A stretch of 64,000 nucleotides of DNA, taken from assembly GCA_902540275.1 (NCBI GenBank), contig CACBMB010000006.1, positions 1 through 64,000 on the forward strand, given 5' to 3'. The translations under genes and the position numbers were made by a program. The DNA is from an uncultured Pelagibacteraceae bacterium. GTDB taxonomy: Bacteria; Pseudomonadota; Alphaproteobacteria; Pelagibacterales; Pelagibacteraceae. Positions 33,778 through 43,041 of this stretch are shown here, piece by piece. Below the pieces are notes generated by a model. The model saw only the letters and a list, made by a program, of their open reading frames with translations. It ran no database searches and was not told where the DNA came from. Each line of letters starts with the position of its first letter. The stretch's first letter is position 1.

Positions 33778-35823
33778 ATGAAGAATAAAATACACGTAAT
33801 TATTCAAGCTAGACTAGGATCAACTAGATTAAATGAAAAAGTTTTAAAGCGGATTGGAAAATATAATTCTTTAGAATTAATTTACAAAAGAGTTTCTCAG
33901 TCGAAACTAGTAGATGATATAATTTTTGCAATCCCAAAAAATAAAAAAAATTTTAAATTAAAAAGATATATTAAAGACAAAATAAATTGTAAAATTTATC
34001 TTGGATCAGAAAAAAATGTTTTGAATAGATATTATCTAGCGGCAAAAAAATATAAATCAGATATCATTGTAAGAATCACATCTGATTGTCCTATCGTAGA
34101 TTATTCAATAATAGATACTTACATTAAAATTTTGAAAAGAGAAAATCTTGACTATGTCTATAATTGTTCACCACATTCTTATCCTGATGGTTTAGATGTG
34201 GAGGTATTTACATTTAAAGCGATAGAATATGCCAATCTAAATGTGAATTATCAAACTCAAAAAGAACACGTCACAAAGTACTTTAGAGACAACATTGAAA
34301 AATTTAAAACTAAACATATTAGTTGTCCTATTAAAAATATATCGAACTTAAGAATAACTCTTGATAATTCATTAGATTTAAAAGTTATAAAAAACATTTA
34401 TAAATCATTCCATCCAAATATATATTTTAACTGGAAAGAAGTAGTAGATTTATATATTAAAAATAAAAAAATGTTTAAATTTAATATTAATCGAAAATCT
34501 AAAAAAAAAAGTCAATTGGATAGAAACCAAAAACTCTGGAAAAAAGCAAAAATGATTATTCCAAGCGGCAATATGCTTTTGTCAAAAAATCCAGAATTAT
34601 ATTTACCAAATAAGTGGCCAACATATTTTAAAAAAAGTAAAAAAATAAATATTTGGGATTTGGAAAATACCAAATTTGTTGACATGTCACTAATGGGAGT
34701 GGGCACAAATATTTTAGGTTATTCAAATGATCATGTGGATAATGCTGTTAAAAGAGTGATTGAGAAAGGCACAATGAGCACTTTAAATTGTTATGAGGAA
34801 GTTTTTTTGGCTGAAAAATTAATTTCAATGCACAAGTGGTCAAAAATGGTTAAATTTGCAAGAACAGGTGGGGAGGCTAATGCAATATCAATTAGAATTG
34901 CTAGGGCTGCGTCTTCAAAAGACAATGTAGCAATTTGTGGTTATCATGGTTGGCATGATTGGTATTTATCATCAAATTTAAAAAATAAAAATAATCTAGA
35001 TTCACACCTGACTCAGTCATTTAATCCTTTAGGCGTGCCAAAAGGACTTAAAAATACTTCATTTACTTTTAATTACGGAGATTTTGAAAAATTAAAAAAA
35101 TTAATAAAAGAGAAAAATATTGGCATAATAAAAATGGAGGTTTGCAGAAGTTCAAAACCTAATATTTCTTTTTTAAAAAAAGTAAGAGATATTTCAAACA
35201 AAAATAATATAGTTTTAATATTTGACGAATGCACATCAGGCTTTAGAGAAAATTTTGGAGGTTTGCAAAAAAAGATAGGTGTTAATCCTGATATTCTTAT
35301 ATTGGGAAAAGCATTAGGTAATGGTTATCCAATTACTGCAATTATTGGAAAAGAAGAAGTCATGAAATATGCAGAAAAAACTTTCATAAGTAGTACTTTC
35401 TGGACTGATAGGGTTGGGCCAGCAGCCGCACTGAAAACATTAGAAATTATGGAAAATAGTAAATCGTGGCAAATCATTACCGAATTAGGAAAATATGTGA
35501 ATAAACAATGGATTAAAATTGCAAAAAATAACAATATTAAAATTAACATTGAGGGCTTGCCATCAATATCTAGATTTTCGATAAAAAGTGATAATTTTGA
35601 TGCTTATAAAACTTATATTTCGCAAGAAATGCTAAAAAAAAATATATTAGCTTCAAATATATTTTATTTAAGTATTTTCCATAAAAAAAAAGATATTAAC
35701 AGATATTTAGATATTTTGAATGATATATTTTATACGATTGGTAGATGTGACAGAGGTAATGAAGACATTTACAAAAAATTAGAAAGTTCTGTAGCAAAAA
35801 AACCATTTGAAAGATTAAATTAA
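33778..35823 (+). CDS. Cytidylyltransferase-class III aminotransferase fusion
   Basis: This 681-aa two-domain protein starts with a SpsF/NeuA-type nucleotidyltransferase (IIQARLGSTRLNEKVLKRIG; RITSDCPIVDYS; HSYPDGLDVEVF) over about residues 1-235. A linker leads to a PLP-dependent class III aminotransferase of glutamate-1-semialdehyde aminomutase type. That domain has GVGTNILGYSNDHV, FARTGGEANAISIRIARA, YHGWHDWY, FDECTSGF with the PLP Asp, and Lys511 in LGKALGNGYP. The two activities in one chain suggest that amination and nucleotide activation of the same sugar acid are coupled. Substrate is unknown; both folds are firm. Confidence 0.82.
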   Translation: MKNKIHVIIQARLGSTRLNEKVLKRIGKYNSLELIYKRVSQSKLVDDIIFAIPKNKKNFKLKRYIKDKINCKIYLGSEKNVLNRYYLAAKKYKSDIIVRITSDCPIVDYSIIDTYIKILKRENLDYVYNCSPHSYPDGLDVEVFTFKAIEYANLNVNYQTQKEHVTKYFRDNIEKFKTKHISCPIKNISNLRITLDNSLDLKVIKNIYKSFHPNIYFNWKEVVDLYIKNKKMFKFNINRKSKKKSQLDRNQKLWKKAKMIIPSGNMLLSKNPELYLPNKWPTYFKKSKKINIWDLENTKFVDMSLMGVGTNILGYSNDHVDNAVKRVIEKGTMSTLNCYEEVFLAEKLISMHKWSKMVKFARTGGEANAISIRIARAASSKDNVAICGYHGWHDWYLSSNLKNKNNLDSHLTQSFNPLGVPKGLKNTSFTFNYGDFEKLKKLIKEKNIGIIKMEVCRSSKPNISFLKKVRDISNKNNIVLIFDECTSGFRENFGGLQKKIGVNPDILILGKALGNGYPITAIIGKEEVMKYAEKTFISSTFWTDRVGPAAALKTLEIMENSKSWQIITELGKYVNKQWIKIAKNNNIKINIEGLPSISRFSIKSDNFDAYKTYISQEMLKKNILASNIFYLSIFHKKKDINRYLDILNDIFYTIGRCDRGNEDIYKKLESSVAKKPFERLN

Positions 35824-35854
35824 AGACTTAAAAAATTCAGTAATTAAAATTAAA

Positions 35855-36547
35855 ATGCTAAAAATTTTTAAAAGGGGCGAAACAATTGACTTAGCAATAC
35901 CAACAGAGAAATTCGCTTTAAAATCAAAGTGGTATACCTGGTTTAATAGGCCTGATATGACAAGATATCTTTTTTATGGATTTAAAAAAAATACTCCAAG
36001 ACTACAGGCTAAATTTTATCGGAATATTGGTAAGGATAGAAAAGTTTTTATAATTCAGACTAAAAGAAAAATTCCATGTGGAGTTATTTCCTTTTCCAAG
36101 ATAAATATGATTAATAAATCCGCTGATTGGGCGATTGTTAAAGACAACAAGATAGAACCAGAAAATAGAGGGATTTCTGCATTAGAAAGCGTAGCGTTAT
36201 TAATTGAGTATGGTTTTGAGAAATTGGGTTTAAAAAGAATTAGTTGTAGTCAGCATGTTGAATTGAAAGGATGGCAAAACAGATTGGAATTACTTGGGTT
36301 TAAATTAGAGGGAATTCATGAAAAAAAATATGTTTATGTTAATAAAGTAGCAGATACTCAAACTTTATCATGTCAATATGAGGATTTTATTAAAATTAAA
36401 AAATCAAGAAAAAATAAAATTTGGGATGGAAAATTAAATATGATCAATAGGATTAAAAAACTTCCAAAAAAAACATTTAGATCGAAATTAGACGATTTTT
36501 ATGAAACCCAACGAAAAAAATATTACAAAAAAGTCTTTCAAATTTAA
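35855..36547 (+). CDS. GNAT-family N-acyltransferase
   Basis: This 230-aa protein matches the GNAT fold (about residues 15-165): MTRYLFYGF, KIPCGVISFSKINMINKSADWAIV for strands 3-4, ENRGISALESVALLIEYGFEKLGLKRI in place of the acetyl-CoA pyrophosphate loop, and NRLELLGFKLEGIHEKKYV near the end of the domain. It is somewhat PseH-like. A 60-residue basic tail follows. It could acetylate the amine made by the aminotransferase fusion just upstream (31 bp). The acyl donor and acceptor are inferred. Confidence 0.72.
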   Translation: MLKIFKRGETIDLAIPTEKFALKSKWYTWFNRPDMTRYLFYGFKKNTPRLQAKFYRNIGKDRKVFIIQTKRKIPCGVISFSKINMINKSADWAIVKDNKIEPENRGISALESVALLIEYGFEKLGLKRISCSQHVELKGWQNRLELLGFKLEGIHEKKYVYVNKVADTQTLSCQYEDFIKIKKSRKNKIWDGKLNMINRIKKLPKKTFRSKLDDFYETQRKKYYKKVFQI

Positions 36548-36568
36548 ATAAATTTAAAAAAAAATTTA

Positions 36569-37297
36569 ATGAGGCTATTTTTTAATAAATTATTAAAACT
36601 TATAATATTAAAATTAAAAAGAATTTATCATGAAATTTTTATTTTTAAATTTTTTGATAATGAAAAAATTTTTTCTAATATTTACAAAAATAATTACTGG
36701 GGTTCAAAAACTTCAAAATCTGGTCCTGGATCTGATTTTATTAATACAATTAAAATTAGAAAGGAATTACCAATCATTATTAAAAAATATAAAATTAATT
36801 CTATTTATGATGCTCCATGTGGAGATTTTTTTTGGATGAAAAAAGTAGTAGATAAAGTTAAAATTAAATATATTGGATCAGATATAGTTCCAGAATTGAT
36901 AGCAATAAATAATACCAAATTTTCCTCTAAATATCACAAGTTTTTAAATAAAGATTTAAGTAAAAGTAAATTTCCTAAATCTGATTTATGGATTTGTCGG
37001 GCCTTATTGTTTCATTTAGATTATAAAACTATTAAAAAAATATTTAAAAATCTTAGAAAATCAAAGATTAAATATATCTTAATAACAAATTCATTTACTA
37101 AAAAAAAATTTAAAAATATAGATATTTTAAATGGAAATTATAGACAATTAGATTTATTTAAACATCCTTTTAATTTTAAAGAAAATTATATTTATAAATT
37201 TAACGATACTTTTCATCCAATTACAAAAAAAGTAGATCAACAAATGATTCTTTGGAGAAAAAAAGATCTAATTGAAAACTTAAAATATTTCATATGA
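36569..37297 (+). CDS. Class I SAM-dependent methyltransferase
   Basis: This 242-aa protein has a basic amphipathic N-terminus (residues 1-30), then NNYWGSKTSKSGPGSDF, SIYDAPCGDFFWMKKV as motif I with Cys in the usual Gly-x-Gly area, YIGSDIVPELIA and DLWICRALLFHLDYKTI. This is the pattern of a small group of sugar-cluster methyltransferases. It overlaps the following glycosyltransferase by ATGA. The atypical glycine motif lowers certainty a little; target unknown. Confidence 0.7.
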   Translation: MRLFFNKLLKLIILKLKRIYHEIFIFKFFDNEKIFSNIYKNNYWGSKTSKSGPGSDFINTIKIRKELPIIIKKYKINSIYDAPCGDFFWMKKVVDKVKIKYIGSDIVPELIAINNTKFSSKYHKFLNKDLSKSKFPKSDLWICRALLFHLDYKTIKKIFKNLRKSKIKYILITNSFTKKKFKNIDILNGNYRQLDLFKHPFNFKENYIYKFNDTFHPITKKVDQQMILWRKKDLIENLKYFI

Positions 37298-38484
37298 TAA
37301 TTGGATATTTTGTTGAAAATTACAGAAAAGGGGGTGTTAATACTTTTTTACAAAATTTATTTGCCAAAAAAAAGAGTGCAAATCAAATTTATTTGATAAC
37401 AAATAAAAATAATCCAGGGCTTGATATTATAAAAAAAAAAAATGTCAAAATAGTATATTATTCTATTTTTTCGTGGGATAGCATTTTTAATAAATATGAA
37501 AATATTTATTTATTATTTATTTTTAAATTATTTTATTCTTTATTTTTTCCTGTAACTTTTTTATACCAAAGTCTCAAATTATATTCTGCTTTAAAAAAAA
37601 TTAAATTAGATAAGATGATGATTGTAAATGGAGGATATCCAGGTGGCGATTTATGCTTAGCAGCTGTTTTTGTTTGGTCAAAAATTTATCCAAATAATAG
37701 AGTTTGGATGAATTTTCATAATTTTGCTTTGTCAAATTATAAATCACCTTTATTAAATTTTTATAAAAATTTAATTGATAAGTTAATTTTAAACTTAATT
37801 GAGGGTTTTATTTCTGTTTCAAAAATTTCTACAGCCTCAATTAAAAAAAGAAAATATTTAAAAAAAGTAAACAGATTTACAATTTATAATGGTCATTCTT
37901 TTAAAAAAGAAAATAAAAAAATAAATTTAAAAAAAAAATTCAATTTGCCTAAAAAAGCAAAAATTTTGTTAATGTTAGCCGAGTATGATTTAAGAAAAGG
38001 ACATGATTATATAATCAAAGTGATGGAAAAAATCGTTAAAAAAGATAAGAATATTTTTTTATTTATTTTTGGAGACGGAAACAAAAAATTAGTCCAACAA
38101 TTATTAGAAAATTCTAGTGTCTCAAAAAATATTTTTCTAAAAAACTTTGAAAAAAAAAAATTTAGTTTAATTCAACAATCTGACATTATAGTAATACCAT
38201 CACAAAAATTCGAATCTTTTGGTTACACTGCGATTGAGGCAATGAGCTTAAAAAAAGCAGTAGTAGCAACAGATTTTGGCGGAGTAAAGGAGATCATATT
38301 AAACGGTAAAACTGGTTTTTTAGTTAACAAAAATAAGCCCGAATTTTTTGCAAAAAGAGTACTTAAATTATTAAATGATAAAAAGTTAAAAAAAAGAATA
38401 GAGAATAAGTCGTATCTCCATTATAAAAATTTTTTTACTAGTGAAAGAATGATAAAAAATTATAACCAAATATTAAAACGATAA
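37294..38484 (+). CDS. Glycosyltransferase, GT4 family
   Basis: This 396-aa protein has a GT-B fold. ENYRKGGVNTFLQNLF is the acceptor-side N-terminal motif, LNLIEGFISVSKIS ends the first domain, and LMLAEYDLRKGHDYIIKVM and LFIFGDGNKKL lie in the donor domain. SDIIVIPSQKFESFGYTAIEAMSLKKAVVAT is the E-x7-E region that binds the sugar nucleotide. It is a retaining enzyme adding a sugar to a lipid-linked chain at the inner membrane. It carries a 12-A run (37431-37442). Specificity cannot be read. Confidence 0.82.
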   Translation: MIIGYFVENYRKGGVNTFLQNLFAKKKSANQIYLITNKNNPGLDIIKKKNVKIVYYSIFSWDSIFNKYENIYLLFIFKLFYSLFFPVTFLYQSLKLYSALKKIKLDKMMIVNGGYPGGDLCLAAVFVWSKIYPNNRVWMNFHNFALSNYKSPLLNFYKNLIDKLILNLIEGFISVSKISTASIKKRKYLKKVNRFTIYNGHSFKKENKKINLKKKFNLPKKAKILLMLAEYDLRKGHDYIIKVMEKIVKKDKNIFLFIFGDGNKKLVQQLLENSSVSKNIFLKNFEKKKFSLIQQSDIIVIPSQKFESFGYTAIEAMSLKKAVVATDFGGVKEIILNGKTGFLVNKNKPEFFAKRVLKLLNDKKLKKRIENKSYLHYKNFFTSERMIKNYNQILKR

Positions 38485-38488
38485 AGTT

Positions 38489-39172
38489 ATGAAAGCGATT
38501 ATTTTGGCAGGAGGTAAAGGTACTAGACTTGCTGAGTTCACAAAGCTAATTCCAAAACCAATGGTGAAAATAAGAAAAAAACCAATTATTGTTTATATAA
38601 TTGAACATTTTTTTAGATATGGTGTAAATGAAATAATAATTGCGAGTGGATATAAACATCAAATAATTAGAGATTATTTTAAAAACAAAAGATTTTACAA
38701 GAATAAAAATATTTCGATTATTAATACTGGTCTAAATACTCTTACAGGAAAAAGAATTAAGAAATTGAAAAAGTATTTATCTAAAGATGAAAATTTTTTT
38801 GTTACTTATGGAGATGGTGTAAGCAATGTAAATTTGACTAAATTACTTAAATTTCACATAAAGAATAAAAAGATTGCAACATTAACTGCAGTTCATCCAC
38901 CAGCTAGATTTGGTGAATTAGAACTATCTGGATCAAAACTTATCAAGTTTGATGAAAAGCCTCAATTAACTAAAGGATGGATAAATGGAGGTTTTTTTGT
39001 ATTTAATTCAAAAATATTTGATTATTTAGGTAATAAAAACGAAATGCTTGAGAGAGAGCCTGTGCAGAGATTATTGAAGAAAAAAAATTTTATGGCTTAT
39101 AAACATAATGGTTTTTGGATGTGTATGGATACCTCTAGAGATAAAAAAGTTTTAGAAAAAATTTTAAAATAG
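38489..39172 (+). CDS. rfbF: Glucose-1-phosphate cytidylyltransferase-like (RfbF family)
   Basis: This 227-aa nucleotidyltransferase has IILAGGKGTRLAEFTKLIPKP, VTYGDGVSNVNLTKLL, LTAVHPPARFGEL, FDEKPQLTKGWINGGFFVFN, LEREPVQRLLKK and FWMCMDTSRDKK. All of these are RfbF signatures. RfbF makes CDP-glucose from glucose 1-phosphate and CTP, the start of CDP-deoxysugar routes. The matching dehydratase candidate is 6.5 kb downstream (45658). It is somewhat shorter than typical RfbF (about 255 aa). Product is likely CDP-glucose but not proven. Confidence 0.78.
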   Translation: MKAIILAGGKGTRLAEFTKLIPKPMVKIRKKPIIVYIIEHFFRYGVNEIIIASGYKHQIIRDYFKNKRFYKNKNISIINTGLNTLTGKRIKKLKKYLSKDENFFVTYGDGVSNVNLTKLLKFHIKNKKIATLTAVHPPARFGELELSGSKLIKFDEKPQLTKGWINGGFFVFNSKIFDYLGNKNEMLEREPVQRLLKKKNFMAYKHNGFWMCMDTSRDKKVLEKILK

Positions 39173-39213
39173 TTTAAGTTATATATAAATAGGATAAATA
39201 AATTTTAAAACTA

Positions 39214-40224
39214 ATGGAAAACAAAGATAAACTATTACTGAACTCTACTGAACTAACTGGTATTTTAGGAAAAAATGAGATGGAAAAACTCTCAAAAGTT
39301 GTTGAAGAAAAAGCCTGGAATAATTACAGAAAAAAATATGATTTAGCTTCTAATTTAGTAAATTTGGATTTTCCTATTCAATTAGATTTTGAATTAAATG
39401 CATCTTGTAATCTAAAATGCCCAATGTGCCCTATCTCTGCTGAGTCGCCTAAAGGTAAAGGTAAATCGACATGGTTTGATTTTGAATTTTTTAAAGAGTT
39501 AATTGATTATTCTGTTAAAAATGGGACTAGAGCTATAAAGTTAAATTATATAAATGAACCATTAATAAGAAACGATTTTATAAAATTTATAGAATATGCA
39601 AAATTAAGAGGAATACTTGATATTTATTTTAGTACTAATGGAATTTTATTAACAGAAAAGGTTTCTGAAAATTTAATTGAGGCTGGACTTACAAGGCTTC
39701 AGGTTTCTATTGATGCTGTTACACAAGAAACTTATGACAAAGTAAGACCAGGAGGAAGTTTAAAAAAAGTAATTAATAATTTGGAAAAATTTTTAACTAT
39801 TAGAAAGAAATTAAAAAGTCCCACGCCGTTGATTAGAGTAAATTTTGTTAAAACAACAAATAATGAATTTGAGTTAGAAGATTTTTTAAATTTTTGGAAC
39901 AATAAAGTTGATATGATTGGTGTTCAAGAATTTATTAAACCAACAAAAGTTAAAAAAGAGATAAAAAGTAAAAAAACAATTAAAAGAAAAGATTTTAAAT
40001 GCTCATTTCCATTTAAGCAGCTAGTCATAAATAATGAAAGACAAGTTTTACCATGCTGTACTTTTTGGGGAGAAGAATTGGCTTTGCAAACAATAGATAA
40101 GCCTGAGGATTTAAAAGTTGCTTGGAATAGTAAAAAAATTAGAGAATTAAGACAAAAACATCTCGATGGTAAATATTCTGAGATTCCTCAGTGTAAAAGT
40201 TGTGTTGAGGGTGGTTTAGATTAG
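39214..40224 (+). CDS. Radical SAM / SPASM domain protein
   Basis: This 336-aa protein has C65-x3-C69-x2-C72 (NASCNLKCPMCPIS) for the SAM-bound 4Fe-4S cluster, STNGILL and LQVSIDAVTQETYDKVRPGG in the barrel. A C-terminal SPASM-type domain has cysteines at 263, 281, 282, 327 and 330 (CSFPFKQL, VLPCCTFW, CKSCVEGG). A 40-residue helical N-terminus precedes the barrel. It lies in a mixed glycosyltransferase/methyltransferase stretch, so it may modify a sugar or amino-acyl decoration. Reaction unknown. Confidence 0.82.
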   Translation: MENKDKLLLNSTELTGILGKNEMEKLSKVVEEKAWNNYRKKYDLASNLVNLDFPIQLDFELNASCNLKCPMCPISAESPKGKGKSTWFDFEFFKELIDYSVKNGTRAIKLNYINEPLIRNDFIKFIEYAKLRGILDIYFSTNGILLTEKVSENLIEAGLTRLQVSIDAVTQETYDKVRPGGSLKKVINNLEKFLTIRKKLKSPTPLIRVNFVKTTNNEFELEDFLNFWNNKVDMIGVQEFIKPTKVKKEIKSKKTIKRKDFKCSFPFKQLVINNERQVLPCCTFWGEELALQTIDKPEDLKVAWNSKKIRELRQKHLDGKYSEIPQCKSCVEGGLD

Positions 40225-40233
40225 TAAATAAAA

Positions 40234-41085
40234 GTGAATATTTTTTCAAAATTTATTCAAAAAATCAACGCAATACCAAAAATTTACAATAACTTTGGTT
40301 TAGATGGATTATTATTCTCAACATTAAGAAACATTGGTTTTGATATAAAATATCAATCCATAATAGATAAAAGAAAAGAGAGTATAGAAAAAAAAATTAT
40401 GATTAAAACAAATAAAACAATCATAGATGGTCCCTATAAAAATACACAGTTTAGTTGCAAAACTAATTGGGGTGGTTACGACTGGTCTTCTAAATTACTA
40501 GGATATTATGAAAATCAAGTACAAAATAAAATTATTGATATTAAAAATAAGTATGATTTAAAAAATATAATTAATTTTGGTGGAAGTGATGGTTATCATG
40601 TAATTGGTTTACTAAAAAACAGTCATTTCGAAAAAGGGCTTATTTTTGAAAAGGATAATAAAAATATCGAATATCTATATGAAAATATTCAACTTAATAA
40701 TATCAAATCAAACATTTTTTTAGAAAAAGAAGCTAATTTTAAAAAAATTAAAGAATATTTTGATGATGATGAAATGAGTAAAACTTTATATTTAATAGAT
40801 ATAGAAGGAGAAGAATACAATATAATTAATAAAAACAATTTAGAGCATTATAAAAAAAGTATTTTAATTATAGAAGATCATAATTTTCTTATAGATGATG
40901 AAAAAAAAAAATTAGATTTTTTGGAAAATTTAAAACAAAATTTTAATGTAGAAATTTTAAAAAATTCTTCACGTAATCCATTTAAGCACCATATTATTGA
41001 CGATTTTAATGATGATGATAGATGGTTGATAATGAGCGAAGGAAGAGAAAAAAATATGAATTGGTTAGTTTGTGTTCCTAAATAG
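40234..41085 (+). CDS. FkbM-like methyltransferase-fold protein
   Basis: This 283-aa protein starts at GTG 40234, 9 bp after the radical SAM gene. The first 100 residues are a basic helical region. INFGGSDGYHVIGLL corresponds to the SAM-binding glycine loop, FEKDNKNIEYLYENI to motif II, and LYLIDIEGEEYNII to the D-x-E-G-x-E signature of FkbM-type enzymes. An acidic C-terminal DDFNDDDRW segment follows. I infer O-methyltransferase activity from these motifs; a non-catalytic relative is possible. Confidence 0.6.
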   Translation: MNIFSKFIQKINAIPKIYNNFGLDGLLFSTLRNIGFDIKYQSIIDKRKESIEKKIMIKTNKTIIDGPYKNTQFSCKTNWGGYDWSSKLLGYYENQVQNKIIDIKNKYDLKNIINFGGSDGYHVIGLLKNSHFEKGLIFEKDNKNIEYLYENIQLNNIKSNIFLEKEANFKKIKEYFDDDEMSKTLYLIDIEGEEYNIINKNNLEHYKKSILIIEDHNFLIDDEKKKLDFLENLKQNFNVEILKNSSRNPFKHHIIDDFNDDDRWLIMSEGREKNMNWLVCVPK

Positions 41086-41126
41086 TCATAAAAAAAAATA
41101 AATTCTAATTTTTTAATTTAAAAAAA

Positions 41127-42041
41127 ATGCAAAAACAAAAAAAAGTGAGTATTATTATGAATTGTCATAACGGTGAAAAATATTTGAATGAATCTTTAAA
41201 TTCAGTAATAAATCAAAATTATAAAAATTGGGAAGTCATTTTTTTTGATAATTGTTCTACTGATAAAAGTCATAGAATTTGCAAAAAATTTAAAGATAAA
41301 AGAATAAAATATTTTAGATCCAAAAAAAAGATTCAACTTGGTTTGGCAAGAAAAAAAGCTTTATCAAAAGTTACTGGAGATTTTATAACTTTTTTAGATG
41401 TAGATGATTTGTGGAATAAAAATAAATTAATTAAACAATTGAAACCTTTTGAAGATAAATCAGTAGGATTCTGTATTTCAAACTCAATTTTTTTTAACGA
41501 AAATAAAAAGAAACATTTTTATGATAAAGATAAAAATTTTAAAAAAAAAGTTTTTTATGATTTGATTGAGAATTATTTTATCAGTTTTGATACAGTTATT
41601 ATCAAAAGAAAATTTTTAAAAAAATTGAGTCATACTATTGATGATAGATTTAATGTAATTCATGATATGGACTTACTTGTGAGATTAAGCGCAATATGTG
41701 AAATGAGCTATGTACCTTTACCATTATCTAAGTGGAGAATGTCAATAGAAAGTGATAGTTTCAATAAATTTAAACAAATAATCCAAGAAAAAAAAATTTT
41801 TATAAAAAAAATAACTCAAAATAATAAGAAAAATAAAAGATTTTTAATCAGTAAAGAGAAATTTATAGATATTTTAATTAGACAAGAAATTTTTTTTTAC
41901 ATATCAAAAAAAAATTACTCAAAAGTTTTTAAACTTATCGGTAAATTGAAGATTAATTTAAAGAACATTTTTCTATTCATAATAATTTTTTTACCATTCA
42001 AAAAATATATCTATAATAATATTCTCAATCTTAAATATTAA
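41127..42041 (+). CDS. Glycosyltransferase, GT2 family
   Basis: This 304-aa protein has the GT-A N-terminal pattern SIIMNCHNGEKYLNESLNSV, IFFDNCSTDKSHRI and FLDVDDLWNKNKL (the DxD metal site), then FDTVIIKRKFLKK and HDMDLLVRLSAI. The C-terminus is Lys-rich and ends in a hydrophobic stretch (LFIIIFLPFKKYIY) that may anchor the protein to the membrane. It is an inverting sugar transferase on the lipid-linked glycan. It overlaps the next gene by one base (TAATG). Confidence 0.82.
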   Translation: MQKQKKVSIIMNCHNGEKYLNESLNSVINQNYKNWEVIFFDNCSTDKSHRICKKFKDKRIKYFRSKKKIQLGLARKKALSKVTGDFITFLDVDDLWNKNKLIKQLKPFEDKSVGFCISNSIFFNENKKKHFYDKDKNFKKKVFYDLIENYFISFDTVIIKRKFLKKLSHTIDDRFNVIHDMDLLVRLSAICEMSYVPLPLSKWRMSIESDSFNKFKQIIQEKKIFIKKITQNNKKNKRFLISKEKFIDILIRQEIFFYISKKNYSKVFKLIGKLKINLKNIFLFIIIFLPFKKYIYNNILNLKY

Positions 42042-43018
42042 TGAAATTTTATTATTCACATGGGCGGACTGCTTTTAAATATGGCTTGATTAACTTGGGC
42101 ATAAAAAAAAATGATCAAATATTAATGCCTGAATATTTATGCGATGTTTTAATAGATCCTCTAGAAGATTTGGGAATTAAACCAAATTTTTACAAAATTA
42201 ATAAAGATTTTACAACAGATTGGAAGAATTTAAATAAAAAGGCCAAAGGAAAAATTAAAGCATTATTATTTATTAATTATTTCGGATATGAGGAAAATAA
42301 AAAAAAATTCAAGGATTTTTGTAAAAAAAGAAAAATTTTTTTGATCGAAGATAATTGTCATTCGTTAAAGTTTAATGATGATAAAAAAAATGAATTTTCA
42401 GATTTTACATTTTATTCAACAAAAAAAATTATAAAGAATTCTTTTACGGGTGGTATTTTAAAAATTAAAAAAAAAAGTATAAAAAAACCTAATGTTATAA
42501 AATTGAATAAATATAAAATAAATGTTTATGAGGCAATAAATCATTTTTTAGAAAATAATTTTTTTATTATAAAACAATTTTTAAAATATTTTTTTTTAAA
42601 AAGACCTAATTATGAAAAAATTGATGATATTAAAAATAAAAAATTAACAAATGATTTTCTTATGGATGATTATTCAAAGAAGATTTTACTTAAAAGAAGT
42701 TTTCAAAATATCAAAACTATAAGATTAAAAAATTTAAATGTGTGGAAAAAAATTTGTTTGAGGAATAAATCAATAGTTCAAATAAAAAGACAATTGAATA
42801 AAAATACTATACCTTGGTTATATCCAGTCTATGTAGACGATAACAAATTAAGAAAAAAAATATTTTTATTTGGTTGGAAAAATGGATATTCAATAATTTC
42901 GTGGCCTAGTTTACCAAAAGAATTGATAAATTCACGTAATAAAAGATTATGGTCTAAGCTTGTTTGTTTTGATACTGATAAAGCCCCTCAAGATTATAAA
43001 ACAATTAATTTTTCTTAA
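42041..43018 (+). CDS. DegT/DnrJ-like PLP-fold protein (divergent)
   Basis: This 325-aa protein has HGRTAFKYGLINLGIKKNDQILMPEYLCDV at the N-terminus, LFINYFGYEENKKKFKDF, LIEDNCHSLKF with the PLP Asp, and FTFYSTKKIIKNSFTGGIL where the PLP Lys is expected. These match DegT/DnrJ/EryC1 aminotransferases. It is about 50 residues shorter than the family norm and the middle is diverged and Lys-rich, so activity is less sure. It would aminate a keto-sugar if functional. Confidence 0.65.
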   Translation: MKFYYSHGRTAFKYGLINLGIKKNDQILMPEYLCDVLIDPLEDLGIKPNFYKINKDFTTDWKNLNKKAKGKIKALLFINYFGYEENKKKFKDFCKKRKIFLIEDNCHSLKFNDDKKNEFSDFTFYSTKKIIKNSFTGGILKIKKKSIKKPNVIKLNKYKINVYEAINHFLENNFFIIKQFLKYFFLKRPNYEKIDDIKNKKLTNDFLMDDYSKKILLKRSFQNIKTIRLKNLNVWKKICLRNKSIVQIKRQLNKNTIPWLYPVYVDDNKLRKKIFLFGWKNGYSIISWPSLPKELINSRNKRLWSKLVCFDTDKAPQDYKTINFS

Positions 43019-43041
43019 GATTATTTGACCAAATTTAAAAT

